Position numbers and translations under genes: made by a program. The notes below the pieces were generated by a model. That model ran no database searches, was not told where the DNA came from, and saw only the letters and a list, made by a program, of their open reading frames with translations. From NCBI RefSeq assembly GCF_017814435.1, contig NZ_JAGJCB010000023.1, positions 1 through 55,140 of the forward strand: 55,140 nucleotides of DNA, given 5' to 3'. Positions 24,883-32,724 of the stretch are shown here, piece after piece. The stretch is from Mariniflexile gromovii (GTDB lineage Bacteria; Bacteroidota; Bacteroidia; Flavobacteriales; Flavobacteriaceae). Position 1 is the first letter of the stretch. The number at the start of each line of letters is the position of its first letter.

Positions 24883-26891
24883 GAAGCGGATAAAACGACT
24901 ACTTGGTTGTTTTTTAATTTTATATTTTGATTGATGGATTGCTTTTTAACAACACCACTACCTTCTAATTTCACTTTTATTTTTACTTGCATGTTTTCCA
25001 ACAACGCCAACGCATCCATTGCCGGCAACCCAACCACGTTTGGCATCACGGTTTTGTAGGTTTGAGCTGTTTTATAAAAACTCTCGTATTCATTTTCAAC
25101 CGAAGCAACTTTAACTTGTAATGACTTCACCTCATCTGTAATAGGTGTATCGGTAAATATTTTTTGAGCTATTTTTTTAAAAACAGGCCCCGACACATCG
25201 GCTCCATAATATCCAACACTTTTATCGGGCTCATGAATAACTACAATGCATGAATATTTCGGGTTTTCAGCAGGGAAATAACCCGCAAACGATGAGATAT
25301 AACTCAACTTATCTTTATTGGCATAATCTTTTTGGCAAGTACCTGTTTTTCCTGCCATTGAGAAATTTTCAGAATACAACCTATGACCTGTTCCATGTTT
25401 TTTCTCAACCACATTTTTAAGCAGTTGTTTTACTTTTGAAACCGTTTCTTTAGAACAAATTTGTTTGTTTATCACTTCCTTTTTAAAAGGCACTACCACG
25501 TGATCAAATTCTTTTACTTCACGTAAAAATTGGGGTTTTACCATTTCCCCATCATTGGCTATAGCATTATAAAAAGTTAAGGTTTGAAGTGGTGTAAAAG
25601 ACACACCGTAACCATAAGCCATCCATTGCAATGCAATACCACTCCAGCGTCCGTTTTTAATTCGAGGATCTGGAATTACCGGTTTTGGCTCTCCAATTAT
25701 TGGAAGATCTAAATCGTTATTAAGATTCATAGCATACAACCTATCTACAAATTTGCTAGGTGTTTTTCCGTAAGCTTTATCAATTGCTTTTACAATAGCT
25801 GTATTTGAAGATACCTCGAATGCCTTAGAAATGGTGATTTTACCGTAACCACCATGATGAGAATCCCTCACCGACTTTCCGTAGAATTTTATAACTCCAT
25901 TTTCGGTATCAACCACATCGCTTGTATCAATAACTTTATCCTCAATACCGGCCGTTAAAGCCATCAACTTAAAAGTTGAACCAGACTCGTGAGATTCACC
26001 AACCGCATAATTCAAACGCTCGTAATAATACCCGTCGCTATTTCTTCCTAAGTTTGAAATGGCACGAATTTCACCTGTTTTTGTTTCCATTACCACCACA
26101 CAGCCATGGTCTGCTTTGTATTTTTCCAATTGCTCTAAAAGCGCATGATGTGCTATATCTTGAATATTTACATCAATAGTTGTGTAAACATCATAGCCGT
26201 TTTTAGGATCAATTTCGTTGGCATCGTTCAATGGCTTCCATTGCCCTTTTCCAATTTGCTGTTTTTTTCGTTGACCATCGGTTCCACGTAAATACTTCAC
26301 CCCAAAAGCACCATCAATACCCGCTCTAGTAACATTTCCTTTTTCATCAAAACGCTCGTAACCAATAGAACGTTGCGCAATACCACCCATAGGATGCTCA
26401 CGCTTCGTGGTTTGCTCTACAATCAATCCGCCTTTAAAAGCACCTAATTGCAGTAAGGGAAAATTGCGCAAACGGATATAATCTGAATACCCCACATTTC
26501 TGGCAATGAGGTAATATCTGTTTTTATTGGCACGTGCTTTTCTAAGCTCATTTTGATAGTAGCTAGACGATTTTCCCGAATATTTTGAAAGCGAATCACT
26601 TAATGGTTTCACATACTTTTCGAAGGTTTTTGCGCTAGGAGTTATCGCATCAAACCTAATATCGTATTTAGGTATGGAAGTAGCCAACAAATTTCCTTTT
26701 ACAGAATACACATTACCTCTATTGGCAGGAATTACCACATTTTTCACAACGCGCTCACTTGCCAAGGCTTTGTATTTATCACCTTGAAAAAACTGAATAC
26801 TAACCAATTTAAACACCACGGCAAGTCCGAAGACGAACATACATCCTGCTACAAAATACAATCGGTTTAATATGTTTTTCTCGTTTACCAC
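24879..26891 (-). CDS. ftsI: Septal penicillin-binding protein (FtsI/PBP2-like) with PASTA domain
   Basis: A 670-residue class B transpeptidase of the divisome. It has an N-terminal membrane anchor (about 11-32), a pedestal domain, and a transpeptidase domain with Ser305-Thr-Phe-Lys308 (SxxK), Ser361-Ser-Asn363 (SxN) and Lys515-Thr-Gly517 (KTG). A single PASTA domain closes the protein (about 612-669, VMPNVVGLPAMDALALLENM). PASTA is typical of this protein in Bacteroidota and Firmicutes but absent from E. coli FtsI. The start is GTG at 26891, 12 bases after ftsL. It cross-links septal peptidoglycan with FtsW. Confidence 0.96.
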   Translation of the reverse strand: MVNEKNILNRLYFVAGCMFVFGLAVVFKLVSIQFFQGDKYKALASERVVKNVVIPANRGNVYSVKGNLLATSIPKYDIRFDAITPSAKTFEKYVKPLSDSLSKYSGKSSSYYQNELRKARANKNRYYLIARNVGYSDYIRLRNFPLLQLGAFKGGLIVEQTTKREHPMGGIAQRSIGYERFDEKGNVTRAGIDGAFGVKYLRGTDGQRKKQQIGKGQWKPLNDANEIDPKNGYDVYTTIDVNIQDIAHHALLEQLEKYKADHGCVVVMETKTGEIRAISNLGRNSDGYYYERLNYAVGESHESGSTFKLMALTAGIEDKVIDTSDVVDTENGVIKFYGKSVRDSHHGGYGKITISKAFEVSSNTAIVKAIDKAYGKTPSKFVDRLYAMNLNNDLDLPIIGEPKPVIPDPRIKNGRWSGIALQWMAYGYGVSFTPLQTLTFYNAIANDGEMVKPQFLREVKEFDHVVVPFKKEVINKQICSKETVSKVKQLLKNVVEKKHGTGHRLYSENFSMAGKTGTCQKDYANKDKLSYISSFAGYFPAENPKYSCIVVIHEPDKSVGYYGADVSGPVFKKIAQKIFTDTPITDEVKSLQVKVASVENEYESFYKTAQTYKTVMPNVVGLPAMDALALLENMQVKIKVKLEGSGVVKKQSINQNIKLKNNQVVVLSAS

Positions 26892-26903
26892 TAACTTTCT
26901 GAG

Positions 26904-27221
26904 TTATTTTTGAGATTTTACTTTTATTTTTTTTGGAGGAATCACCGACGGCTCAATACCCTTTTCAAGCATAACCTCTTTAATATTCGATTCCATTTTC
27001 AACTTCATAAGCCTTGAACGTCCATCTATAAAGGCCGAACGCATTTCGCTTACTTCATTTTTTAATCGTGCTATTTCATATACTTTTTTGTCTGCACTGT
27101 GCGAACTTGCAATCATGATTATAGCTAAAGCCGAAATAAATATGATAAACCTCCAATTTTTAAAAGAGTCGTCACTTACCAAAAAAGTGCCTTTTAATAT
27201 TTTATAGATGTTTGTTTTCAT
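26904..27221 (-). CDS. ftsL: FtsL-like divisome protein
   Basis: A 105-residue bitopic protein with one membrane segment (about 26-42) followed by a helical, coiled-coil-prone stretch (IARLKNEVSEMRSAFIDGRS, about 51-70) and a basic tail. Sequence is poorly conserved in FtsL, so the call rests on topology, size and its place between rsmH and ftsI. It would act in the FtsQLB subcomplex that licenses FtsWI. The start is ATG. Confidence 0.85.
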   Translation of the reverse strand: MKTNIYKILKGTFLVSDDSFKNWRFIIFISALAIIMIASSHSADKKVYEIARLKNEVSEMRSAFIDGRSRLMKLKMESNIKEVMLEKGIEPSVIPPKKIKVKSQK

Positions 27222-27261
27222 AGTTAAATTTCGGCTTCAACCCCGAATTAGTCACTTCCAA

Positions 27262-28158
27262 TTATATTTTTTCAGCTATCCGAAGCTTCGCACTTCTAGC
27301 TCTACTGTTTATTTTTATTTCTTCTTTTGAAGGCACTATCAGTCCATTCACTTTTCTAAAAGGCACTTCAAAATTTCCATACATATCGCGCTCTGGCTCT
27401 CCTTCAAACATACCGTTTCTTATAAAACGCTTCACCAATCTATCCTCTAAAGAGTGATAGGATATCAAACTCAAGCGCCCACCTTCATTTAAAATCTCAG
27501 GTGTTTGCTCTAAAAATTCTTTTAAAGCCTCAATTTCCTGATTCACCTCAATACGAATGGCTTGATAAATTTGAGCCAACACTTTGTTTTCATGTCTTGG
27601 CGGCAAAAACTTTTTCAACACTGCTTTCAATTCTTCACTGGTAACAATGGGTTGCACTTCGCGCTGTTCCACAATCAATCGCGCCATAGCTGGAGCTGCT
27701 CTCAATTCGCCATATTGCAAAAACACTTGCTTTAACTGCTCTTCATCGTATTTGTTCACAACCTGAAAAGCAGATAGTGCGTTTTGCTGGTTCATACGCA
27801 TATCCAAATCCGCCTCAAAACGTGTTGAAAAACCACGCTCAGCAACGTCAAACTGATGCGACGACACCCCGAAATCTGCCAAAATCCCATCTACTTTTTT
27901 AGCACCATAAAACCTTAAAAAGCGTTTTATATAGCGAAAGTTTTCATTTATCAACGTGAATCGAGAATCGTCAATCGTATTTTCAAGAGCGTCTTGATCT
28001 TGATCGAAAGCAAACAATTTCCCTTTATCACCAAGTCGTTTTAATATTTCCTTACTATGCCCTCCGCCTCCAAAAGTGACATCTACATAAATACCGTCCG
28101 GATTAATATTTAACCCGTCAACGGTTTCTTTCAACAATACGGGGTTATGATATTCCAT
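27262..28158 (-). CDS. rsmH: 16S rRNA (cytosine1402-N4)-methyltransferase RsmH
   Basis: An S-adenosylmethionine-dependent methyltransferase of about 298 residues acting on C1402 of 16S rRNA. Signatures are MEYHNPVLLKETVDGLNI at the start, VDVTFGGGGHSKEIL (SAM loop, about 24-38), FDQDQDALE, ADFGVSSHQFD (about 94-104), the DMRMNQ motif and SYHSLEDRLVKRF near 240. I chose ATG 28158 from the conserved MEYHNPVLL opening; ATGs up to 28170 are possible. It overlaps the 3' end of mraZ either way, so translation is coupled. Confidence 0.96.
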   Translation of the reverse strand: MEYHNPVLLKETVDGLNINPDGIYVDVTFGGGGHSKEILKRLGDKGKLFAFDQDQDALENTIDDSRFTLINENFRYIKRFLRFYGAKKVDGILADFGVSSHQFDVAERGFSTRFEADLDMRMNQQNALSAFQVVNKYDEEQLKQVFLQYGELRAAPAMARLIVEQREVQPIVTSEELKAVLKKFLPPRHENKVLAQIYQAIRIEVNQEIEALKEFLEQTPEILNEGGRLSLISYHSLEDRLVKRFIRNGMFEGEPERDMYGNFEVPFRKVNGLIVPSKEEIKINSRARSAKLRIAEKI

Positions 28159-28615
28159 GGTCATCATCATCTTGTCCCATCACCTCTTCTGCTAAATCCG
28201 CAAAATCTATAGCAGCATCATCAATGGCTTGTTCATATAAATCTTTATCCCAAATTTCAATAATATTAATAGCAGAAGCCACCACAATGTCTTTTGAAAT
28301 ATTTGCAAAAACCGTTAAGTCTTTGGGAATTAATAAGCGCCCATTCACATCCACCTCAACCATTTTTACACCTGCGGTGAAACGACGAATGAAATCGTTG
28401 TTCTTTTTATTGAACCTGTTCAACTTATTCATTTTTTGCATCAACATCTGCCACTCGCTCATTGGGTAGAGTTCCAAACACTTTTGAAACACCGAACGAC
28501 GCAACACAAAACCACCATCTAAAACTGAAGACAGTTGCTTTTTAAGCGGAGCAGGCATCATTAATCTGCCTTTAGCGTCCACTTTGCAATCGTATGTTCC
28601 TGTTAATAAGTCCAA
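28145..28615 (-). CDS. mraZ: Transcriptional regulator MraZ
   Basis: A 156-residue AbrB-fold DNA-binding protein with two MraZ repeats. The first contains GTYDCKVDAKGRLMMPAPLK (about 6-25), the second VDVNGRLLIPKDLTVFANI (about 93-111). In other bacteria MraZ binds repeats in its own promoter and controls the dcw operon. It heads the operon here. The frame starts with TTG at 28615, with no in-frame ATG immediately upstream. A promoter and a triple direct repeat lie just upstream, supporting autoregulation. Confidence 0.95.
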   Translation of the reverse strand: MDLLTGTYDCKVDAKGRLMMPAPLKKQLSSVLDGGFVLRRSVFQKCLELYPMSEWQMLMQKMNKLNRFNKKNNDFIRRFTAGVKMVEVDVNGRLLIPKDLTVFANISKDIVVASAINIIEIWDKDLYEQAIDDAAIDFADLAEEVMGQDDDDHGIS

Positions 28616-28647
28616 TGTGGTTTGTGAGCTTTTTTGGGTTTAAGTTT

Positions 28648-28655
28648 CAAATATA
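28648..28655 (-). promoter_or_regulatory. dcw operon promoter -7 element (TATATTTG)
   Basis: TATATTTG matches the Bacteroidota TAnnTTTG consensus. It ends 32 bases before the mraZ start, and transcription would begin around 28640. No clear TTTG lies at the -33 distance, where the GTGGTA repeats sit instead. Confidence 0.65.
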
Positions 28656-28665
28656 TTGAAAATTT

Positions 28666-28695
28666 TACCACTTTTTACCACTTCCTACCACTTTG
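28666..28695 (-). promoter_or_regulatory. Probable MraZ operator: three 10-bp direct repeats
   Basis: TACCACTTTT, TACCACTTCC and TACCACTTTG are head-to-tail copies with exact 10-bp spacing. On the coding strand each reads AAGTGGTA. MraZ operators elsewhere consist of short GTGG/TGGG-type repeats with 10-bp periodicity just upstream of mraZ. Here they overlap the -33 region of the TATATTTG promoter, suiting repression. Further CCACTACCACTTA sequence lies at 28751-28763. Confidence 0.75.
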
Positions 28696-28852
28696 TTAAT
28701 AATTTTTCGATTAAATGCTCCTAGTGGATGTTTTTAAGACCTCTTAACACCCACTACCACTTAGTATCAACAGATTAAACGAGACCATTTCATATCTGAA
28801 CAATTGTTAACATCTCTATTTTGAAATATTATTTTTGAAAACCAATAAAATG

Positions 28853-28882
28853 ATTGAAATATGAATGAAATAACTATATTTG
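28853..28882 (+). promoter_or_regulatory. Promoter of the alpha/beta hydrolase-engB genes
   Basis: ATTG (28853-28856), 18 bases, then TATATTTG (28875-28882) is close to the Bacteroidota consensus TTTG-N19-TAnnTTTG. The downstream ATG is at 28908. Confidence 0.65.
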
Positions 28883-28907
28883 TTTTTAAAGCAATGCCAA
28901 CCGATTA

Positions 28908-29675
28908 ATGACGCACCGTTTAAAAAAAGAGAAAAACTACAGCTACATAGAAGCTGGTGAAGGAACGCCAATTATAGTATTACACGGACTAATGGGCGGT
29001 TTAAGCAATTTTGATTCGGTAATTAAAAACTTTAGCCAAAAAGGGTTTAAAGTTATCATTCCTGAGTTGCCCATTTACACCATGTCTTTACTAAAAACCA
29101 ACGTAAAAAGTTTCGCTAAATACTTACACGACTTTATAGAATTTAAAGGTTATGATGAAATTATTTTACTTGGAAATTCTTTAGGTGGACACATTGGCCT
29201 TTACCATACAAAGTTATACCCCGAAAAAGTAAAAGCACTTATAATAACCGGTAGCTCAGGACTTTACGAAAGCGCTATGGGCGGAGGTTATACCAAACGT
29301 AGCGACTACGAGGTGATTAAAAAGAAAGCACAAGATGTTTTTTACGACCCAGCTGTAGCCACCAAGGAAATTGTAGATGAAGTTTACGAAACGGTAAACG
29401 ACCGCAACAAACTTATAAAAACACTGGCTATTGCCAAAAGTGCCATTCGCCATAACATGGCTAAAGATTTACCAAAAATGAACATCCCAACTTGTATTAT
29501 TTGGGGTAAAAACGATAATGTAACACCCCCAGAAGTCGCTCTAGAATTTGACAGTCTTTTACCAGACTCTGAGCTGTTTTGGATTGATAAATGTGGGCAT
29601 GCCGCTATGATGGAACACCCCGACGAGTTTAATCAAATTCTTGATGCTTGGTTGCAAAAACGAGGCATAAAATAA
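28908..29675 (+). CDS. Alpha/beta-fold hydrolase
   Basis: A 255-residue cytoplasmic alpha/beta hydrolase. The oxyanion region is VLHGLMGG (about 24-31) and the nucleophile elbow GNSLGG has Ser at about 90. The acid is Asp in WGKNDNVTPP (about 203), and the histidine lies in KCGHAAMMEHP (about 231). The catalytic triad is complete, but the substrate cannot be told. It is divergent from mraZ and upstream of engB on the same strand, a conserved neighbourhood in flavobacteria. Confidence 0.9.
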   Translation: MTHRLKKEKNYSYIEAGEGTPIIVLHGLMGGLSNFDSVIKNFSQKGFKVIIPELPIYTMSLLKTNVKSFAKYLHDFIEFKGYDEIILLGNSLGGHIGLYHTKLYPEKVKALIITGSSGLYESAMGGGYTKRSDYEVIKKKAQDVFYDPAVATKEIVDEVYETVNDRNKLIKTLAIAKSAIRHNMAKDLPKMNIPTCIIWGKNDNVTPPEVALEFDSLLPDSELFWIDKCGHAAMMEHPDEFNQILDAWLQKRGIK

Positions 29676-29771
29676 AATTTCTGAAATTTTAAAAGCCTAA
29701 TTTCCTGTATAGGAAATTTAAAGTTCAATAAATAAGATTCCCTCTTTCATGGGAATGTAAAAAGACTAATA

Positions 29772-30389
29772 ATGCATATAAAATCGGCCGAATTTATAAT
29801 GAGTAATTCTGATGTGGCAAAATGTCCAAAAGGATTGCTACCCGAATATGCATTTATTGGCAGAAGCAACGTAGGTAAATCGTCACTTATAAACATGCTT
29901 ACCAGCCGTAAAAGTTTAGCAAAAACATCGGGAAGACCTGGAAAAACACAACTTATCAATCATTTTTTAATTAATAAAAATTGGCATTTGGTAGATTTAC
30001 CGGGTTATGGTTATGCACGTGTTTCTAAAAACGCAAAAAAAACGTTTCAAAAATTCATTACCCAATATTTTGGTTTGCGCGAGCAACTTGTAACCGCTTT
30101 TGTTTTGGTTGATATTAGACATGACCCCCAACCCATCGATTTGGAATTTATGCAATGGCTGGGCGAACATGGCATACCGTTTTCCATTATTTTTACTAAA
30201 GCCGACAAACTAAAACCCAATGCTATTCTAAGACATGTTGAAGACTACAAAAAGGTGCTTTTAGAAACTTGGGAAGACATGCCCAAATACTTTATCACCT
30301 CTTCTAGCAATGAAGCTGGAAAAGATGACGTTTTAAATTATATTGATGAGTTGAATGAGAATATGGATTTAAAATCCAATGGAATTTGA
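29772..30389 (+). CDS. engB: Ribosome biogenesis GTPase EngB (YihA/YsxC)
   Basis: A 205-residue TRAFAC-class GTPase needed for late 50S subunit assembly. G1 is GRSNVGKSS (about 31-39), the G2 region follows in KTSGRPGKTQLIN, G3 is DLPGYG (about 75-80), G4 is TKAD (about 142-145) and the G5 region is SSSNEAGKDDV. Length and the YAFIGRSNVGKSSLIN string are diagnostic. It lies about 97 bases after the hydrolase gene and is probably co-transcribed. Confidence 0.96.
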   Translation: MHIKSAEFIMSNSDVAKCPKGLLPEYAFIGRSNVGKSSLINMLTSRKSLAKTSGRPGKTQLINHFLINKNWHLVDLPGYGYARVSKNAKKTFQKFITQYFGLREQLVTAFVLVDIRHDPQPIDLEFMQWLGEHGIPFSIIFTKADKLKPNAILRHVEDYKKVLLETWEDMPKYFITSSSNEAGKDDVLNYIDELNENMDLKSNGI

Positions 30390-30417
30390 ATCTTATAGTG
30401 TGTTTTACAGAATTCAC

Positions 30418-31531
30418 ATGAAAAAAGCCTTGGCCACATATAGAAATAACATCTTAAGTAGGTTCATGCTTAAACATCAAAAATATGCTCCAATTGTTTT
30501 TTTATAGGCGGCTTTATTTTTGATACATTGACTCTAGGACGAATTGATAGACTATACGATTTAACGGTTTTGTGCTTACACATGACCTCATTGACCATAA
30601 CATTATACCTCTACAATTTAGCTGATGATGGTAAATGGAAAGAAACCATTCTTGGACGATATGAAAAATATTTTCCATTAGCAATTCAGTTTTTTTTTGG
30701 TGGACTTTCAAGTGCATTTGTAATTTATTTTTCAAGAAGTGTATCTCTATCAAAAACATTTTCATTTTTTTTATTCTTGTTACGCTACTTTTTGCTAATG
30801 AGTTTCTAAAAAAGCGTATATCGAACAAATACCTGCAATTTAGTGTCTACTTTTTTATAAGTTTTACTTTTTTTACATTCATTATACCTGTATTCATCAG
30901 AATAATGAACACAAATATTTTTATTCTTTCAGGTTTAGTTAGTTTAGTTTCTACATTAACACTGATAGTAATAATTTATAATGCAAGTCCAAGTACACGA
31001 GCAGAAATGCACATTGGCAGAATTATTGGAATCGTACTGGCTATTTACACAATCATTAATGTATTTTATTATTTTAAACTCATCCCTCCTGTACCACTTG
31101 CATTAGAAACAGGAATTGCTGCACATGACATAAAAGTAGAAAACAACAACTACATTGTTACTTTTGAAAACAATGCTGAGCATATATTCTGGAGAGAACA
31201 CAAATTAAAATTCACTTACAATCCTGACCAAAATGTTTATGTTTTTGCATCCATATTTGCACCAACAGAAATTAAAAAACTGATATTTCATCGTTGGAAG
31301 TGGTATAATGATACTAGCGACGAATGGGAAATTATTGAAGATATAGGTTACGATATCAGTGGCGGTAGAAATGGTGGTTATCGTGGTTATACCTTTAAGA
31401 ATAATGTAAAAGAAGGACTGTGGAAAGTTGATGTTATTACTGAAGAAGAATTGGTTATTGGCGTCATTGATTTCGAAATTGTAATGAAAAACAACTCGCA
31501 GGCTATAAAACTTGTAGAGAAAAAATTCTGA
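30418..31531 (+). pseudogene. DUF2914 membrane protein gene with two frameshifts
   Basis: One gene read in three frames. ATG 30418 gives MKKALATYRNN...KYAPIVF to a T7 run (30497-30503). The next frame continues FFIGGFIFDTLTLGRIDRLY through GGLSSAFVIYFSRS to a T8 run near 30763-30770. The third frame resumes LVTLLFANEFLKKRISNKYL and continues to the stop at 31531. The joined protein has a multi-helix membrane part and a C-terminal beta domain with WKWYNDTSDEWE and GLWKVDVITEEELVIG, typical of DUF2914. Both shifts equal loss of one T. It may be a true pseudogene, phase-variable, or an assembly error. Alone, the third frame could start at ATG 30905. Confidence 0.8.
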
Positions 31532-31622
31532 GAAATATACTATTTGCTAAAAGAAACTTTGCTTTGTAACTTTTAATAATAATGAAAGAACAAAAAAAAA
31601 TGTAAGAGAAGCTACCAACCAA

Positions 31623-32717
31623 CTACCCCTTAACATCCAAAGCATCACGCAACGCATTGCCAATAAGCATGAACGCCATTACCAAACTCATAATACAAAG
31701 TCCGGGGATAATAGCCAAATAAGGCTTCCCAAGAATGATATAGTTATAGTGGTCTTTTATCATAGCACCCCAGCTAGCCATAGGTGGTTGTGCACCAATA
31801 CCCAAGAAACTAAGCCCGCTTTCAATTAAAATAGCAGCAGCAAAATTAGCTGCCGAAATTACAATAACCGGCGCCATAATATTGGGCAAAATATGTTTGG
31901 TAATAATTCTATAATCATTAAACCCCAAAGCTCTGGCTGCTGTAACGTATTGCATTTCTTTGGCGCTGATTATTTGACCACGCACTACCCGAGCCACTTC
32001 AACCCACATAGTTAAACCTACCGCAATAAATACTTGCCAAAAACCTTTTCCTAAGGCTAAAGTAATAGCTATAACCAATAACAATGTTGGTATAGACCAG
32101 GTTACGTTAATAACCCACATAATAAGAGCATCTACTTTACCTCCAAAATAGCCGGCGATGCTTCCCATAAAAACACCAACTACCAACGATATAAATACCG
32201 CTACAAAACCTATAAAAAAAGAGATTCTTGCTCCTACCAAAACACGACTTAACAAATCGCGCCCATATTTATCGGTGCCAAATAGAAAGGTTTTTTCTTT
32301 AATATATGCATCGACTGAATTGTTTGGAAACTCAGTTACCTTCATGGTTTTTTCAACACCTTCCAACCCATCCGACGCGTATTCTTTATAAGTTAACACG
32401 CCGTTCGGCACTTTATACTCCGAAATAGGAATTTCGTTATCGGCAGTTTTATCCCCAAAAAACAACTTATCAAAACCTCTTTGATTGGTTTTTAGTTGTG
32501 AAGGAATGGTAAGCATGGTAACTTTAAACCCTGGTTTTTTTGAATGAATTGCCAAATGCATTTGATTGGCATATTGCGAACTATCGGGCGCAAACACGTA
32601 GGCAAACACCGAAACCAATCCAATAAAAATTATAAAGTAGAAACTAAAAACGCCCCAAAAGTTTTTTTTGAACTTTTGGAGCGCTAATTGTTTTAATGAG
32701 TTTGATTTATGACTCAT
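31623..32717 (-). CDS. ABC transporter permease, OppC/DppC type
   Basis: A 364-residue inner-membrane permease of the peptide/nickel ABC family. It has an N-terminal membrane segment (about 20-40), an extended periplasmic region with the OppC-type FLFGTDKYGRDLLSRVLVGA (about 145-164), and five further segments. The ATPase-contacting loop is VTAARALGFNDYRIITKHIL (about 242-261). Partner permease, ATPases and binding protein are not adjacent. In flavobacteria such permeases often stand apart. The substrate, probably an oligopeptide, is inferred from the family. It follows the tail-specific protease gene by 7 bases. Confidence 0.9.
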   Translation of the reverse strand: MSHKSNSLKQLALQKFKKNFWGVFSFYFIIFIGLVSVFAYVFAPDSSQYANQMHLAIHSKKPGFKVTMLTIPSQLKTNQRGFDKLFFGDKTADNEIPISEYKVPNGVLTYKEYASDGLEGVEKTMKVTEFPNNSVDAYIKEKTFLFGTDKYGRDLLSRVLVGARISFFIGFVAVFISLVVGVFMGSIAGYFGGKVDALIMWVINVTWSIPTLLLVIAITLALGKGFWQVFIAVGLTMWVEVARVVRGQIISAKEMQYVTAARALGFNDYRIITKHILPNIMAPVIVISAANFAAAILIESGLSFLGIGAQPPMASWGAMIKDHYNYIILGKPYLAIIPGLCIMSLVMAFMLIGNALRDALDVKG

Positions 32718-32724
32718 ATACTAC

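Noticed and set aside
28666-28695. CRISPR-like short repeat array
   Set aside because: The 10-bp units are contiguous without spacers and sit in the mraZ promoter; an operator explains them better.
30528-30809. Separate 93-residue membrane protein starting at TTG
   Set aside because: Its sequence is the middle part of the frameshifted DUF2914 gene; upstream and downstream frames complete the same domain.
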